This document shows positions 35,441 through 42,937 of a DNA stretch of 64,000 nucleotides, in pieces; position 1 is the stretch's first letter, and each line of letters starts with the position of its first letter. The translations under genes and the position numbers were made by a program. This stretch comes from Alistipes sp. GTDB taxonomy: Bacteria; Bacteroidota; Bacteroidia; Bacteroidales; Rikenellaceae. The notes below the pieces were generated by a model that was given only the letters and a program-made list of their open reading frames with translations, was not told where the DNA came from and searched no databases. The stretch covers positions 62,001-126,000 of the forward strand of contig JAHHQK010000001.1 of NCBI GenBank assembly GCA_020026435.1, read 5' to 3'.

Positions 35441-36529
35441 ATGAAATTACCCCAAACACTCGATAAGGTCTACTCCGAAGAGCAGTTCTCCACGCGCGAG
35501 GCCCAACAGCGTGCCCAGGAGATCGCCTGGGGGCCCATCGTCTTCCAGGTTTCGCGTCTGATGATCCGCTTCGGGATCTTCGAGATGCTTTCCGAGAGCG
35601 GTGACGAGGGAATGGCCCTGGAGCAGATTGTCCAAAAAAGCGGGTTGAGCCACTACGCCGTGCAGGTGCTCGTGGAGTCGTCACTGACGGCACAGACCAT
35701 CCTCCGGCACGAGGACCGTTTTGTGCTGGCCAAGACCGGATGGTTCCTGCTGAACGATCCGATGTCGAAAGCCAACATCAACTTCAATCACGATGTCAAC
35801 TACCTGGGTCTGTTCGACCTGGAGGAAGCTCTTAAAGAGGGCCGTCCCGCAGGTTTGAAACGCCTGGGCGATTGGCCGACGATCTACGAGGGTCTGTCGC
35901 AACTGCCTGCACAGGTACAGGAGAGCTGGTTCAGATTCGACCATTTCTACTCCGACAACTCGTTCCGCGAGGCCCTGGAGATCGTCTTCTCCCATTCGCC
36001 CAAACGGCTTTTGGACGTGGGCGGAAACACGGGCCGATGGGCCGTGCAGTGCGTGAAGCATGATCCCGAGGTGGAGGTCACAATCATGGATCTGCCGCAA
36101 CAGATCGGGATGATGCGCCGTGCGGTCGAGTCGCTGGAGGAGAAGGACCGCATCAAGGGCCACGGAGCCAATCTGCTGGATCGCACGGCGGAATTTCCCG
36201 AAGGGTTCGATGCCATCTGGATGAGCCAGTTTCTGGACTGCTTCTCGGAGGAGGAGGTCACCTCGATTCTGAGCCGCGCGGCACGGTCGATGTCGTCGGA
36301 GAGCCGTCTCTACATCATGGAAACTTTCTGGGACAGACAGAAATACCCCACGGCAGCCTATTGCCTGGCGCAGACATCGGTTTATTTCGCGGCTCTGGCC
36401 AACGGCAATAGCAAGATGTATTATTCGGGCGATATGGAGCGTTGCATCTCCCGGGCGGGACTTTGCATCGAGGAAATCCACGACCACCTGGGCTTCGGCC
36501 ACAGCATCATGGTCTGCCGACTCAAATAA
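35441..36529 (+). CDS. SAM-dependent O-methyltransferase
   Basis: 362 residues. N-terminal helical/winged-helix dimerisation part (VFQVSRLMIRFGIFEMLS, then LSHYAVQVLVESSL), then a class I SAM domain with motif I LLDVGGNTGRW at about residue 190. Later segments DAIWMSQFLDCFSEEEV and HDHLGFGHSIMVCRLK are typical of the O-methyltransferase family 2. It could methylate the 4-hydroxy group of the aryl head, or a ring carbon. It lies inside the pigment cluster, 10 bases after the acyltransferase. Confidence 0.82.
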   Translation: MKLPQTLDKVYSEEQFSTREAQQRAQEIAWGPIVFQVSRLMIRFGIFEMLSESGDEGMALEQIVQKSGLSHYAVQVLVESSLTAQTILRHEDRFVLAKTGWFLLNDPMSKANINFNHDVNYLGLFDLEEALKEGRPAGLKRLGDWPTIYEGLSQLPAQVQESWFRFDHFYSDNSFREALEIVFSHSPKRLLDVGGNTGRWAVQCVKHDPEVEVTIMDLPQQIGMMRRAVESLEEKDRIKGHGANLLDRTAEFPEGFDAIWMSQFLDCFSEEEVTSILSRAARSMSSESRLYIMETFWDRQKYPTAAYCLAQTSVYFAALANGNSKMYYSGDMERCISRAGLCIEEIHDHLGFGHSIMVCRLK

Positions 36530-36540
36530 AACGGGCCTAT

Positions 36541-36987
36541 ATGAATTCGCAATTCAACCACCCCACCCCGCTTTTTGACCGCGATCACATCACGGAGCTG
36601 CTGCCCCAGCGCGACCCGATGGTCATGGTGGACGCCTTCTACGGAATCACCCAAGGGGTGTCCCTCGCGGGACTGGAGGTCCGCCCGGGCAACATTTTTC
36701 TTGAGGGAAAATGTCTCTCGGCGGAGGGCTTGATGGAACACATGGCCCAGGCGGCAGCGGCACGCGCCGGATATGAGGCCCGGAGGCAGGGCGAACCCGT
36801 CCGACTGGGATTCATCGGGTCGATCAACGGGGCCACGTTCGGGAAAAGTCCCCGCGTCGGTGAGCGGATTCTGACCCGGGTCGTGATCGTGGAGCAGGTG
36901 ATGAACATCGACCTGGTGGAAATCACCGCACGGGTAGGTGATGAGCCTGTCGCCTCGTGCCGCATGAAGATTTTTACGGAAAATTGA
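36541..36987 (+). CDS. Hotdog dehydratase-like subunit lacking the catalytic His (ApeP-like)
   Basis: 148 residues, FabZ/FabA-like hotdog. Start MNSQFNHPTPLFDRD is chosen over a longer frame inside the methyltransferase. ITELLPQRDPMVMVDAFYG equals the FabZ start, with Gln for the LLPHR histidine. The central-helix acid is present as Glu66 in LMEHMAQAAAARAG. The catalytic His that FabZ has in GHFP, 14 residues earlier, is not there (RPGNIFLEGKCLSAEG). Alone it should not be a dehydratase. A second hotdog at 42581 has the His but lacks the acid, suggesting one mixed active site, as with paired ApeI/ApeP subunits. Confidence 0.8.
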   Translation: MNSQFNHPTPLFDRDHITELLPQRDPMVMVDAFYGITQGVSLAGLEVRPGNIFLEGKCLSAEGLMEHMAQAAAARAGYEARRQGEPVRLGFIGSINGATFGKSPRVGERILTRVVIVEQVMNIDLVEITARVGDEPVASCRMKIFTEN

Positions 36988-36999
36988 CAAGAAAGATAT

Positions 37000-37443
37000 A
37001 TGGCTCACAGGAAAAAGAGTAAGGAGGCGGCGTTATGTTGCGAGCAGACGATCCGTGTGCGCTTCTCGGAGGTAGACTCCATGCAGGTGGTCTGGCACGG
37101 CGAGTATATGCGCTACTTCGAGGACGGGCGCGAGGAATTCGGACGACGCTATCGGGGTCTGGGCTATGACGACATTGCCCGCTCGGGATTCCTGGCCCCG
37201 GTGGTTGATGCCACGTTGCAGTTCAAGCGTCCGCTGAGGATGAACGACGAGGCGGTGATCGAAACCCGCTACATCGACAGCGAGGCGGCCAAGATCTGCT
37301 TTGAATATACCATACGCCGCTCTTCGGACGGAGAGATCTCCGCCACGGGCACCACCATGCAGGTTTTTGTGGACCAGAACTACGAGCTGTGCCTTTTGCA
37401 ACCCGAATTTTTCAGCGAATGGAGAAACAGATGGATCAAATAA
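37000..37443 (+). CDS. Hotdog acyl-CoA/ACP thioesterase (4HBT family)
   Basis: 147 residues. The 4-hydroxybenzoyl-CoA thioesterase layout is clear: VRFSEVDSMQVVWHGEYMRY with Asp as the likely catalytic acid, and LQFKRPLRMNDEAVIETR. It probably releases or edits acyl-ACP intermediates (the ApeK role in aryl polyene clusters). It overlaps the following ketosynthase by 13 bases. Confidence 0.88.
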   Translation: MAHRKKSKEAALCCEQTIRVRFSEVDSMQVVWHGEYMRYFEDGREEFGRRYRGLGYDDIARSGFLAPVVDATLQFKRPLRMNDEAVIETRYIDSEAAKICFEYTIRRSSDGEISATGTTMQVFVDQNYELCLLQPEFFSEWRNRWIK

Positions 37444-39107
37444 CGACATATTTGGGCGAAGACCGGATCATCTCCTCCCTGGGCATCACGACCGAAGAGA
37501 ACGTGGCCGCCATCGAAGCCGGACGGCTCGGTGTGTGCCCTACGTCGGACCCCGGACTCCACCCCGGGGAATTCATGGCAGGACGAATCGAGGATCACCG
37601 TCTGGAGCGTATCCGGAGGGATTACCGTACAGAGGATCTGCTCTTTGAAGTTGTGGGGGATGTGGTCCTCCGCTCGGGCATCGATACCCGGTCGCGGCAA
37701 TCGGGACTGATCGTGGCCTCGACCAAGGGCAACATCGATGCCCTGAGGCATATCCCCAGGCCCGATCCGCGATGCTTTCTCCACGAGATGGCCGGACGGG
37801 TGGCCCGCAAGGCGGGATTTACGAACGAACCGGTCGTGATCTCCAATGCCTGCATTTCGGGCATTGCGGCCCTGATCGTGGCACGACGACTGATTCTGGA
37901 AGGCCGCTATACCGACGTGGTGGTGGCGGGAGTCGACGTCTTGAGCGAATTTGTGGTGTCGGGCTTCCACTCCTTCAAGTCGGTGAGCGAACGTATCTGC
38001 CGTCCCTATGACTCCTCGCGCAACGGTCTTTCGTTGGGTGAGGCTGCGGCGGCCATTCTGCTTACGAGCGATCCGGCAAAGGCCAAGCCCTGTCCGATAT
38101 ACCTGGCGGGCGGTGCCATGACCGAAGACGCCAACCACCTCTCGGCCCCTTCCCGTACGGGGAAGGAGCTGGCACGAGCCATGACGCAGGCCATGGAGGA
38201 AGCCGGGGTTACGCCCCGCGACATCGATTTGGTCAATGCCCACGGCACGGCCACGGCCTACAACGACGAGATGGAAAGCCGTGCCCTTCATGTGGCAGGA
38301 CTGGACCTCAAGCCGCTGAACAGTCTGAAACCCTATGTGGGTCATACCCTTGGAGCGTCGGGCGTGGTGGAGTCGATCCTCACGGCCGAGGAACTTCGCC
38401 GCGGGATACGCTTCGCCACTCCCGGATTCGAGGAGTGCGGAGTACCTTATCCCGTGTGCGTCAGTCCGCACCACGAAAGGGCCGATCTGAGGACCGCCCT
38501 GAAGAGCGGTTCGGGATTCGGAGGGTGCAATGCCGCCATTGTCCTCAGTCGTGAACATCGGGGCTCAGCACCCGGGGAGAAGGCGGCGAGTGGAGTGACG
38601 GCCTCCTATACGCTGGAGGGTCACGGTGACTTCAAGGAACGCATCCGCGCTGAATATAAGGCACTGGGGCGTCCCAACATGCGGTTCTTCAAGATGGACG
38701 ACTTGGAGAAGGCGGGTTATGTAGCGGCCGAAAAACTGCTCGGGGAGCATCCCGTGGTGGAGCACTACGGGGCCTTCCGTGTGGGAATGGTCCTGGCCAA
38801 CCGTTCGGCCTCGCTCGACACGGACATCCGCCACCAGGAGATCCTGGACCTCCATCCCGACGAGGGTACATCCCCCGCCGTATTCGTCTATACACTGCCC
38901 AATATCGTGGCCGGCGAGATCTCGATCCGCCACGGTATCAAGGGCGAAGGCATCTTCTTCGTGGAGGAAACTCCCCAAAGCGATTTCTCACGGGAGTATG
39001 CCGAGCGGCTGATCTCGACCGGACGGCTCGATGCCGTGTTGTGGGGTTGGTGCGAATTACTCAATGAAAATTATCACGTAACACTAAATTTACTCGAAAG
39101 AATATGA
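37431..39107 (+). CDS. Ketosynthase fused to a truncated second ketosynthase-like domain
   Basis: 558 residues from the ATG at 37431. Residues 1-375 are a full ketosynthase: Cys141 (VISNACISGIAAL), His271 (NAHGTATAYNDEM), Lys300 and His305 (KPYVGHTLGASG). Residues about 395-558 form a second domain. It resembles only the N-terminal part of a ketosynthase (TLPNIVAGEISIRHGIKGEG) and stops before any nucleophile position, like the Ketoacyl-synt_2 family. It may act as a built-in docking or chain-length element. It follows the thioesterase with a 13-base overlap and overlaps the next ACP by 4 bases. Confidence 0.85.
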   Translation: MDQITTYLGEDRIISSLGITTEENVAAIEAGRLGVCPTSDPGLHPGEFMAGRIEDHRLERIRRDYRTEDLLFEVVGDVVLRSGIDTRSRQSGLIVASTKGNIDALRHIPRPDPRCFLHEMAGRVARKAGFTNEPVVISNACISGIAALIVARRLILEGRYTDVVVAGVDVLSEFVVSGFHSFKSVSERICRPYDSSRNGLSLGEAAAAILLTSDPAKAKPCPIYLAGGAMTEDANHLSAPSRTGKELARAMTQAMEEAGVTPRDIDLVNAHGTATAYNDEMESRALHVAGLDLKPLNSLKPYVGHTLGASGVVESILTAEELRRGIRFATPGFEECGVPYPVCVSPHHERADLRTALKSGSGFGGCNAAIVLSREHRGSAPGEKAASGVTASYTLEGHGDFKERIRAEYKALGRPNMRFFKMDDLEKAGYVAAEKLLGEHPVVEHYGAFRVGMVLANRSASLDTDIRHQEILDLHPDEGTSPAVFVYTLPNIVAGEISIRHGIKGEGIFFVEETPQSDFSREYAERLISTGRLDAVLWGWCELLNENYHVTLNLLERI

Positions 39108-39364
39108 AAGAAGAATTGGTAAAGGAGCTTAAAGAGGAGATTATCGAGGCGCTGAATCTGGAGGAGGTGACTCCCGACGACATCGACGCCGCAGCACCGT
39201 TGTTCCGCGACGGTCTGGGGCTGGATTCGATCGATGCTCTGGAGATCATTCTGATCCTGGATAAGAAATACGGAATCAAGCTGGCCAATCCCGCCGAGTC
39301 GAAGGAGATTTTCTACTCGGTCAACACGTTGGCCGATTTCGTGGAGGCGAACCGCAAAAAATAG
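39104..39364 (+). CDS. Acyl carrier protein 2
   Basis: 86 residues with the attachment serine Ser42 in GLGLDSIDALEIILI, and a charged N-terminal helix (KEELVKELKEEIIEAL). Only moderately like ACP1, so the two probably carry different intermediates, as ApeE/ApeF do. ATGA overlap with the preceding gene. Confidence 0.92.
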   Translation: MKEELVKELKEEIIEALNLEEVTPDDIDAAAPLFRDGLGLDSIDALEIILILDKKYGIKLANPAESKEIFYSVNTLADFVEANRKK

Positions 39365-39370
39365 ACAGCC

Positions 39371-40552
39371 GTGATACGCGTTGCGATCAGTGGCATCGGA
39401 GTGGTGTCGGCCCTCGGTGTGGGTGTTGGGGAAAACCTCGTCCGACTGCTGAGGGAAGAGAGCGGAATCGGGAGGTTGAGTCTTTTCGAGTCGCGCCACG
39501 GGGTTCCGGTGGGCGAAGTAGGCCTCAGCAATGAGGAGCTGAAGACCCGCCTGGGCATTCCACCCCGCGAGGTGATCTCGCGCACGACACTGCTCGGTAT
39601 GCTGGCCGCGGAGGAAGCCCTCCGCGATGCCCGTCCCGAGGAGGGACTGCGTGTGGGCCTGGTCTCGGCCACTTCGGTCGGAGGTATGGATCTCACGGAG
39701 CGTTTCTTCTCCCGTTTCATGGAGGATGAACACCGCGGACGCCTCTCGCTTGTGGCCCAGCACGAACCCAAGGCCGGCACGGACCGTATAGCCCGCCATT
39801 GCGGCATCAGAGGCTACACTACGACCATCAGCACGGCCTGTTCGTCGTCGGCCAATGCCATCATCCACGGCGCACGACTCATCGAACACGGCGTGTGCGA
39901 TGTGGTGGTGGCGGGAGGTTGCGACTCGCTGTCGAAATTTACGCTCAACGGCTTCATGTCGTTGGGCATCCTCGATAGACAACGCTGCCGTCCGTTCGAC
40001 GCTTCGCGCGCGGGTCTGAACCTGGGCGAAGGAGCGGGATATGTCGTGCTCCAGCGCGAAAAGACCCTGGCCAAGGAACCCTATTGCTTCCTGGCCGGAT
40101 ATGCCAACGCCAACGACGCCCACCACCAGACGGCTTCGTCGCCCGACGGCGAGGGGGCCTACCGGGCCATGCGCGAGGCGGTCGACAAGGCGGGGATCAT
40201 CACCCGTCAGATCGGCTATGTCAACGTCCACGGCACGGGTACACCCAACAACGACGCCGCCGAGGCCGAGGCCCTGCAACGCCTCTTCGGGGCGGAGATT
40301 CCGCCCTTCTCGTCGACCAAGCCCTTCACGGGTCACACCCTGGCGGCGGCCGGCGGTATCGAGGCCGTATATACGACCCTGGCCCTCAGAGACGAAATCT
40401 GCTATGCCAACCTCGGGTTTCGACAACCCGTGGAGGGCACACACCTCATCCCCTGCCGCACCACCGAGCGGGGATACACGATCGAATATGCCATGAGCAA
40501 TTCGTTCGGATTCGGAGGAAACGACACCTCGTTAATATTTTCAAAACGATGA
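39371..40552 (+). CDS. Beta-ketoacyl-ACP synthase (ApeO-like)
   Basis: 393 residues with a GTG start. Complete active site: Cys157 (TISTACSSSANAII), His287 (NVHGTGTPNNDAAE), Lys317 and His322 (KPFTGHTLAAAG). The C-terminal SFGFGGNDTSLIF is typical. Because it overlaps the next gene (Cys-less ketosynthase-like protein) by 4 bases, the two probably form a ketosynthase plus chain-length-factor pair, the arrangement reported for aryl polyene ApeO-ApeC. Confidence 0.9.
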   Translation: MIRVAISGIGVVSALGVGVGENLVRLLREESGIGRLSLFESRHGVPVGEVGLSNEELKTRLGIPPREVISRTTLLGMLAAEEALRDARPEEGLRVGLVSATSVGGMDLTERFFSRFMEDEHRGRLSLVAQHEPKAGTDRIARHCGIRGYTTTISTACSSSANAIIHGARLIEHGVCDVVVAGGCDSLSKFTLNGFMSLGILDRQRCRPFDASRAGLNLGEGAGYVVLQREKTLAKEPYCFLAGYANANDAHHQTASSPDGEGAYRAMREAVDKAGIITRQIGYVNVHGTGTPNNDAAEAEALQRLFGAEIPPFSSTKPFTGHTLAAAGGIEAVYTTLALRDEICYANLGFRQPVEGTHLIPCRTTERGYTIEYAMSNSFGFGGNDTSLIFSKR

Positions 40553-41259
40553 AGGCTTACATACATAAATGCGTCACGGCCTCGACGCTCGAAGCCGATT
40601 TCAAGACTCTTGTTCCCGATGCGCTGATGCGTCGTCGGATGAGCCGCATCGTGCGCGACGGAGTGACGGCCGCTCTGGTGTGCAGCCAGGACGAGAAGAT
40701 CGACGCCATACTGACGGCCACGGCCTTCGGATGCCTGGGCGACAGCGAAAAGTTCCTACGCAACATGATCTCGACCGGGGAGGAGATGCTCTCCCCGACA
40801 GCATTCATCCAGTCGACCTTCAACACGATCGGCGCCACGGTGGCCCTACTGCAAAAGAACCGTTGCTACAACATGACCTATACCCACGGCCGCGACAGTT
40901 TCCTCTCGGCCCTGCTTGACGGCGTGCTGCTTATCGAGGAGGGACCCTACCACGAGGTGCTGGTCGGAGCGGTCGAGGAGGTCACCCCCACCCTTTCGAC
41001 CCTCCTGATCCGATTGGGTGTGGAGCTCATCCCCCAAAAGGGCGATGCCTGCTTCTTCCGCCTGTCGGGAAGCGAACACGGGGCCTTGGCCCGCATCGGA
41101 ATCGAGGCCGACACGGAAGAGGATCCGGAGGCCGGGATACCCACCCGCCGCTACGAAGATCCCCTGTCCGACCCTCGGGAGCTGATCCGTGCGCTGGAGG
41201 GAAGGCAGGATGTGGAGATTCGCCGCAATCATATAAAATATAGGATCGAATGCTTGTAG
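40549..41259 (+). CDS. Cysteine-less ketosynthase-like protein (chain-length-factor-like)
   Basis: 236 residues of the Ketoacyl-synt_2 type. It covers only the N-terminal half of a ketosynthase. STFNTIGATVALLQKN lines up with the stretch before the nucleophile. At the place of the Cys the sequence reads YNMTYTHGRDSF, with Arg115 instead of Cys. So it cannot condense and is probably a structural partner for the ketosynthase before it. The start ATG at 40549 overlaps the previous stop (ATGA); the longer open frame is out of the ketosynthase frame and is not coding. Confidence 0.83.
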   Translation: MKAYIHKCVTASTLEADFKTLVPDALMRRRMSRIVRDGVTAALVCSQDEKIDAILTATAFGCLGDSEKFLRNMISTGEEMLSPTAFIQSTFNTIGATVALLQKNRCYNMTYTHGRDSFLSALLDGVLLIEEGPYHEVLVGAVEEVTPTLSTLLIRLGVELIPQKGDACFFRLSGSEHGALARIGIEADTEEDPEAGIPTRRYEDPLSDPRELIRALEGRQDVEIRRNHIKYRIECL

Positions 41260-41951
41260 GCGTACTCGCAGCCTCGGCACTGGGGGCAGTCGGATGGTGG
41301 ATCTACCGCTCGTCGTTCAGAATCGAGTCCCGATGGTGGATTCGGGCCGTGTGCCGGGCCGCGGTGGAGCAAAAGGTCGTGGCATTGACCTTCGATGACG
41401 GAACGCATCCCGCGATCACTCCCGCCGTGCTCGATATTTTGAAACGGGAGCATACACCGGCCTGCTTTTTCGTTGTCGGGACGCGCATCGATCCCGAGAT
41501 TCTCAGACGGATGGACAGAGAGGGACACATCGTCGGAAACCATACCTATGACCACCGAGGCTTGGGTCCTTTTGCCTCCACGGAGCGCATGATGGCCGCA
41601 GCGGAGCGTTGTGACCGCAGAATCGAGGAGGCGATCCACCGCCGCCCGCAGCTGTTCCGCCCGCCGTTCGGGGTGTCGAATCCGATGATCGGCCGCATGA
41701 TACGCCGACAGGGCTACACGGTCGTGGGCTGGAGCATCCGCTCGTTGGATACGCTTTCCGAACCCCGGGAGCGTATCCTGGAGCGCATCCGCCGCGGACT
41801 TCACCCGGGTGCTATCATCCTCCTGCACGACAACAGGGAGGGTGCGCCCCGATTGGTGGAAGATCTGCTCGCGATGCTCCACAAGGAGGGCTACCGCGTC
41901 GTGCGGATCGATGAATTGTTGAAGATAAAAGCTTATGAAGATGAAATATAA
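41250..41951 (+). CDS. Membrane-anchored polysaccharide deacetylase-like protein (CE4)
   Basis: 233 residues. An N-terminal membrane segment (LVGVLAASALGAVGWWIY) precedes a NodB-type domain. The metal/catalytic motif LTFDDGTHP (Asp49, Asp50) is present, as is the metal pair His98/His102 in GNHTYDH. RPPFGVSNP and ILLHDN complete the fold. CE4 enzymes remove N-acetyl or related groups from sugars. In this cluster it may act on a sugar or amide part of the pigment lipid, and such genes have been seen in aryl polyene clusters of Bacteroidota. Confidence 0.88.
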   Translation: MLVGVLAASALGAVGWWIYRSSFRIESRWWIRAVCRAAVEQKVVALTFDDGTHPAITPAVLDILKREHTPACFFVVGTRIDPEILRRMDREGHIVGNHTYDHRGLGPFASTERMMAAAERCDRRIEEAIHRRPQLFRPPFGVSNPMIGRMIRRQGYTVVGWSIRSLDTLSEPRERILERIRRGLHPGAIILLHDNREGAPRLVEDLLAMLHKEGYRVVRIDELLKIKAYEDEI

Positions 41952-42567
41952 AATATGTTTTCTGTGCCTGGCGCTCCTGCAGTGGAGCATCGGTCGGGGA
42001 CAGGAGGACATCAGGCAGAAATTCCTGGAGGAGCTGATCGCCAAGGGCACGAAGGTCGAGACCATTTCGAGCGAATTCGTGCAGGTGAAGCACAACTCGA
42101 TGCTGGCCAACGATGTGAAGAGCCGGGGCGAGTTCCGCTTCCACAGACCCTGCCGTCTGGCGTTGATCTACGACGAGCCGAAGGGCGACCGCGTGGTGAT
42201 GGGCGAAAGCGATTTCCTGATCGTGGCGGGAGGTACGCACAGTGTGGTGAAGATCCCCTCCAATCCGCTTTTTGCGCAAATGCAGGAGGTCTTTGCAGCC
42301 TGTTTCTCGGGCGACATCGGAGCCTTGACCTCCGACGGCATGTTCCGCTGCGAGCAGACCCCCGAGGGTTACACCGTGCGCATCACCCCCGAATCGAAAC
42401 GGGCACGCCGCTACATCTCGGAGCTGATCCTCAAGTTCAACGCCCGGGATATGCTCCTCGACGAATTGCGCATCATGGAGCGTTCGGGCAACTATTCGAG
42501 TTACCTGTTCCAAAAGCGGAAAATCAACCTTCCGATCGACGAGCAAAGTTTCTCGTGTGAGGAATAA
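41935..42567 (+). CDS. LolA-like outer-membrane lipoprotein carrier
   Basis: 210 residues with a short N-terminal leader (KICFLCLALLQWSIG). The LolA half-barrel pattern follows: ETISSEFVQVKHNSML, then SRGEFRFHRPCRLALIY and MGESDFLIVAGG. Typical LolA moves lipoproteins through the periplasm. Cluster-linked LolA-like proteins (ApeF/G-like in aryl polyene loci) are thought to carry the lipid-linked pigment instead. It overlaps the deacetylase gene by 17 bases. Confidence 0.82.
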   Translation: MKMKYKICFLCLALLQWSIGRGQEDIRQKFLEELIAKGTKVETISSEFVQVKHNSMLANDVKSRGEFRFHRPCRLALIYDEPKGDRVVMGESDFLIVAGGTHSVVKIPSNPLFAQMQEVFAACFSGDIGALTSDGMFRCEQTPEGYTVRITPESKRARRYISELILKFNARDMLLDELRIMERSGNYSSYLFQKRKINLPIDEQSFSCEE

Positions 42568-42580
42568 TCCATTGAATACC

Positions 42581-42937
42581 ATGACGGAGAATCTTTATAC
42601 CCACACATTTACCGTCCGCGAGGATCAGCACCTCGAAGCCACGGTTCGGCTCAATGCCGCCCACCCTATTTTCGAAGGACATTTTCCGCAACGGCCCGTA
42701 CTGCCGGGCGTATGCCAGGCGGCCATTCTGAGACAGCTGCTCGGGGAACATCTCTCCCGCAGGCTGAGTTGCGAGTCGGTACGCGAGATCAAGTTCCTGC
42801 GCCCGATCCTTCCCGCGGAAGACCGGGAACTGAAAATCTTGGCCGACTGGCTATCGGAGGAGGGCAAGCTGAAGGTCAAGGCCGTAATCGTCTCCGAGGA
42901 CGAGGTGAAAACCAAAATAAGAGCTACATTTGTTTAG
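42581..42937 (+). CDS. Hotdog dehydratase-like subunit lacking the catalytic acid (ApeI-like)
   Basis: 118 residues, FabZ-like. The catalytic-His motif is intact: HPIFEGHFPQRPVLPGV with His34. The acid expected 14 residues later is Ala48 (PGVCQAAILRQLL). This is the mirror image of the protein at 36541, which has the acid but not the His. In FabZ/FabA dimers the His comes from one chain and the acid from the other, so the two may make one working site together. I chose the ATG at 42581; a GTG at 42557 is possible. It is followed directly by the glycosyltransferase with no gap. Confidence 0.8.
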   Translation: MTENLYTHTFTVREDQHLEATVRLNAAHPIFEGHFPQRPVLPGVCQAAILRQLLGEHLSRRLSCESVREIKFLRPILPAEDRELKILADWLSEEGKLKVKAVIVSEDEVKTKIRATFV

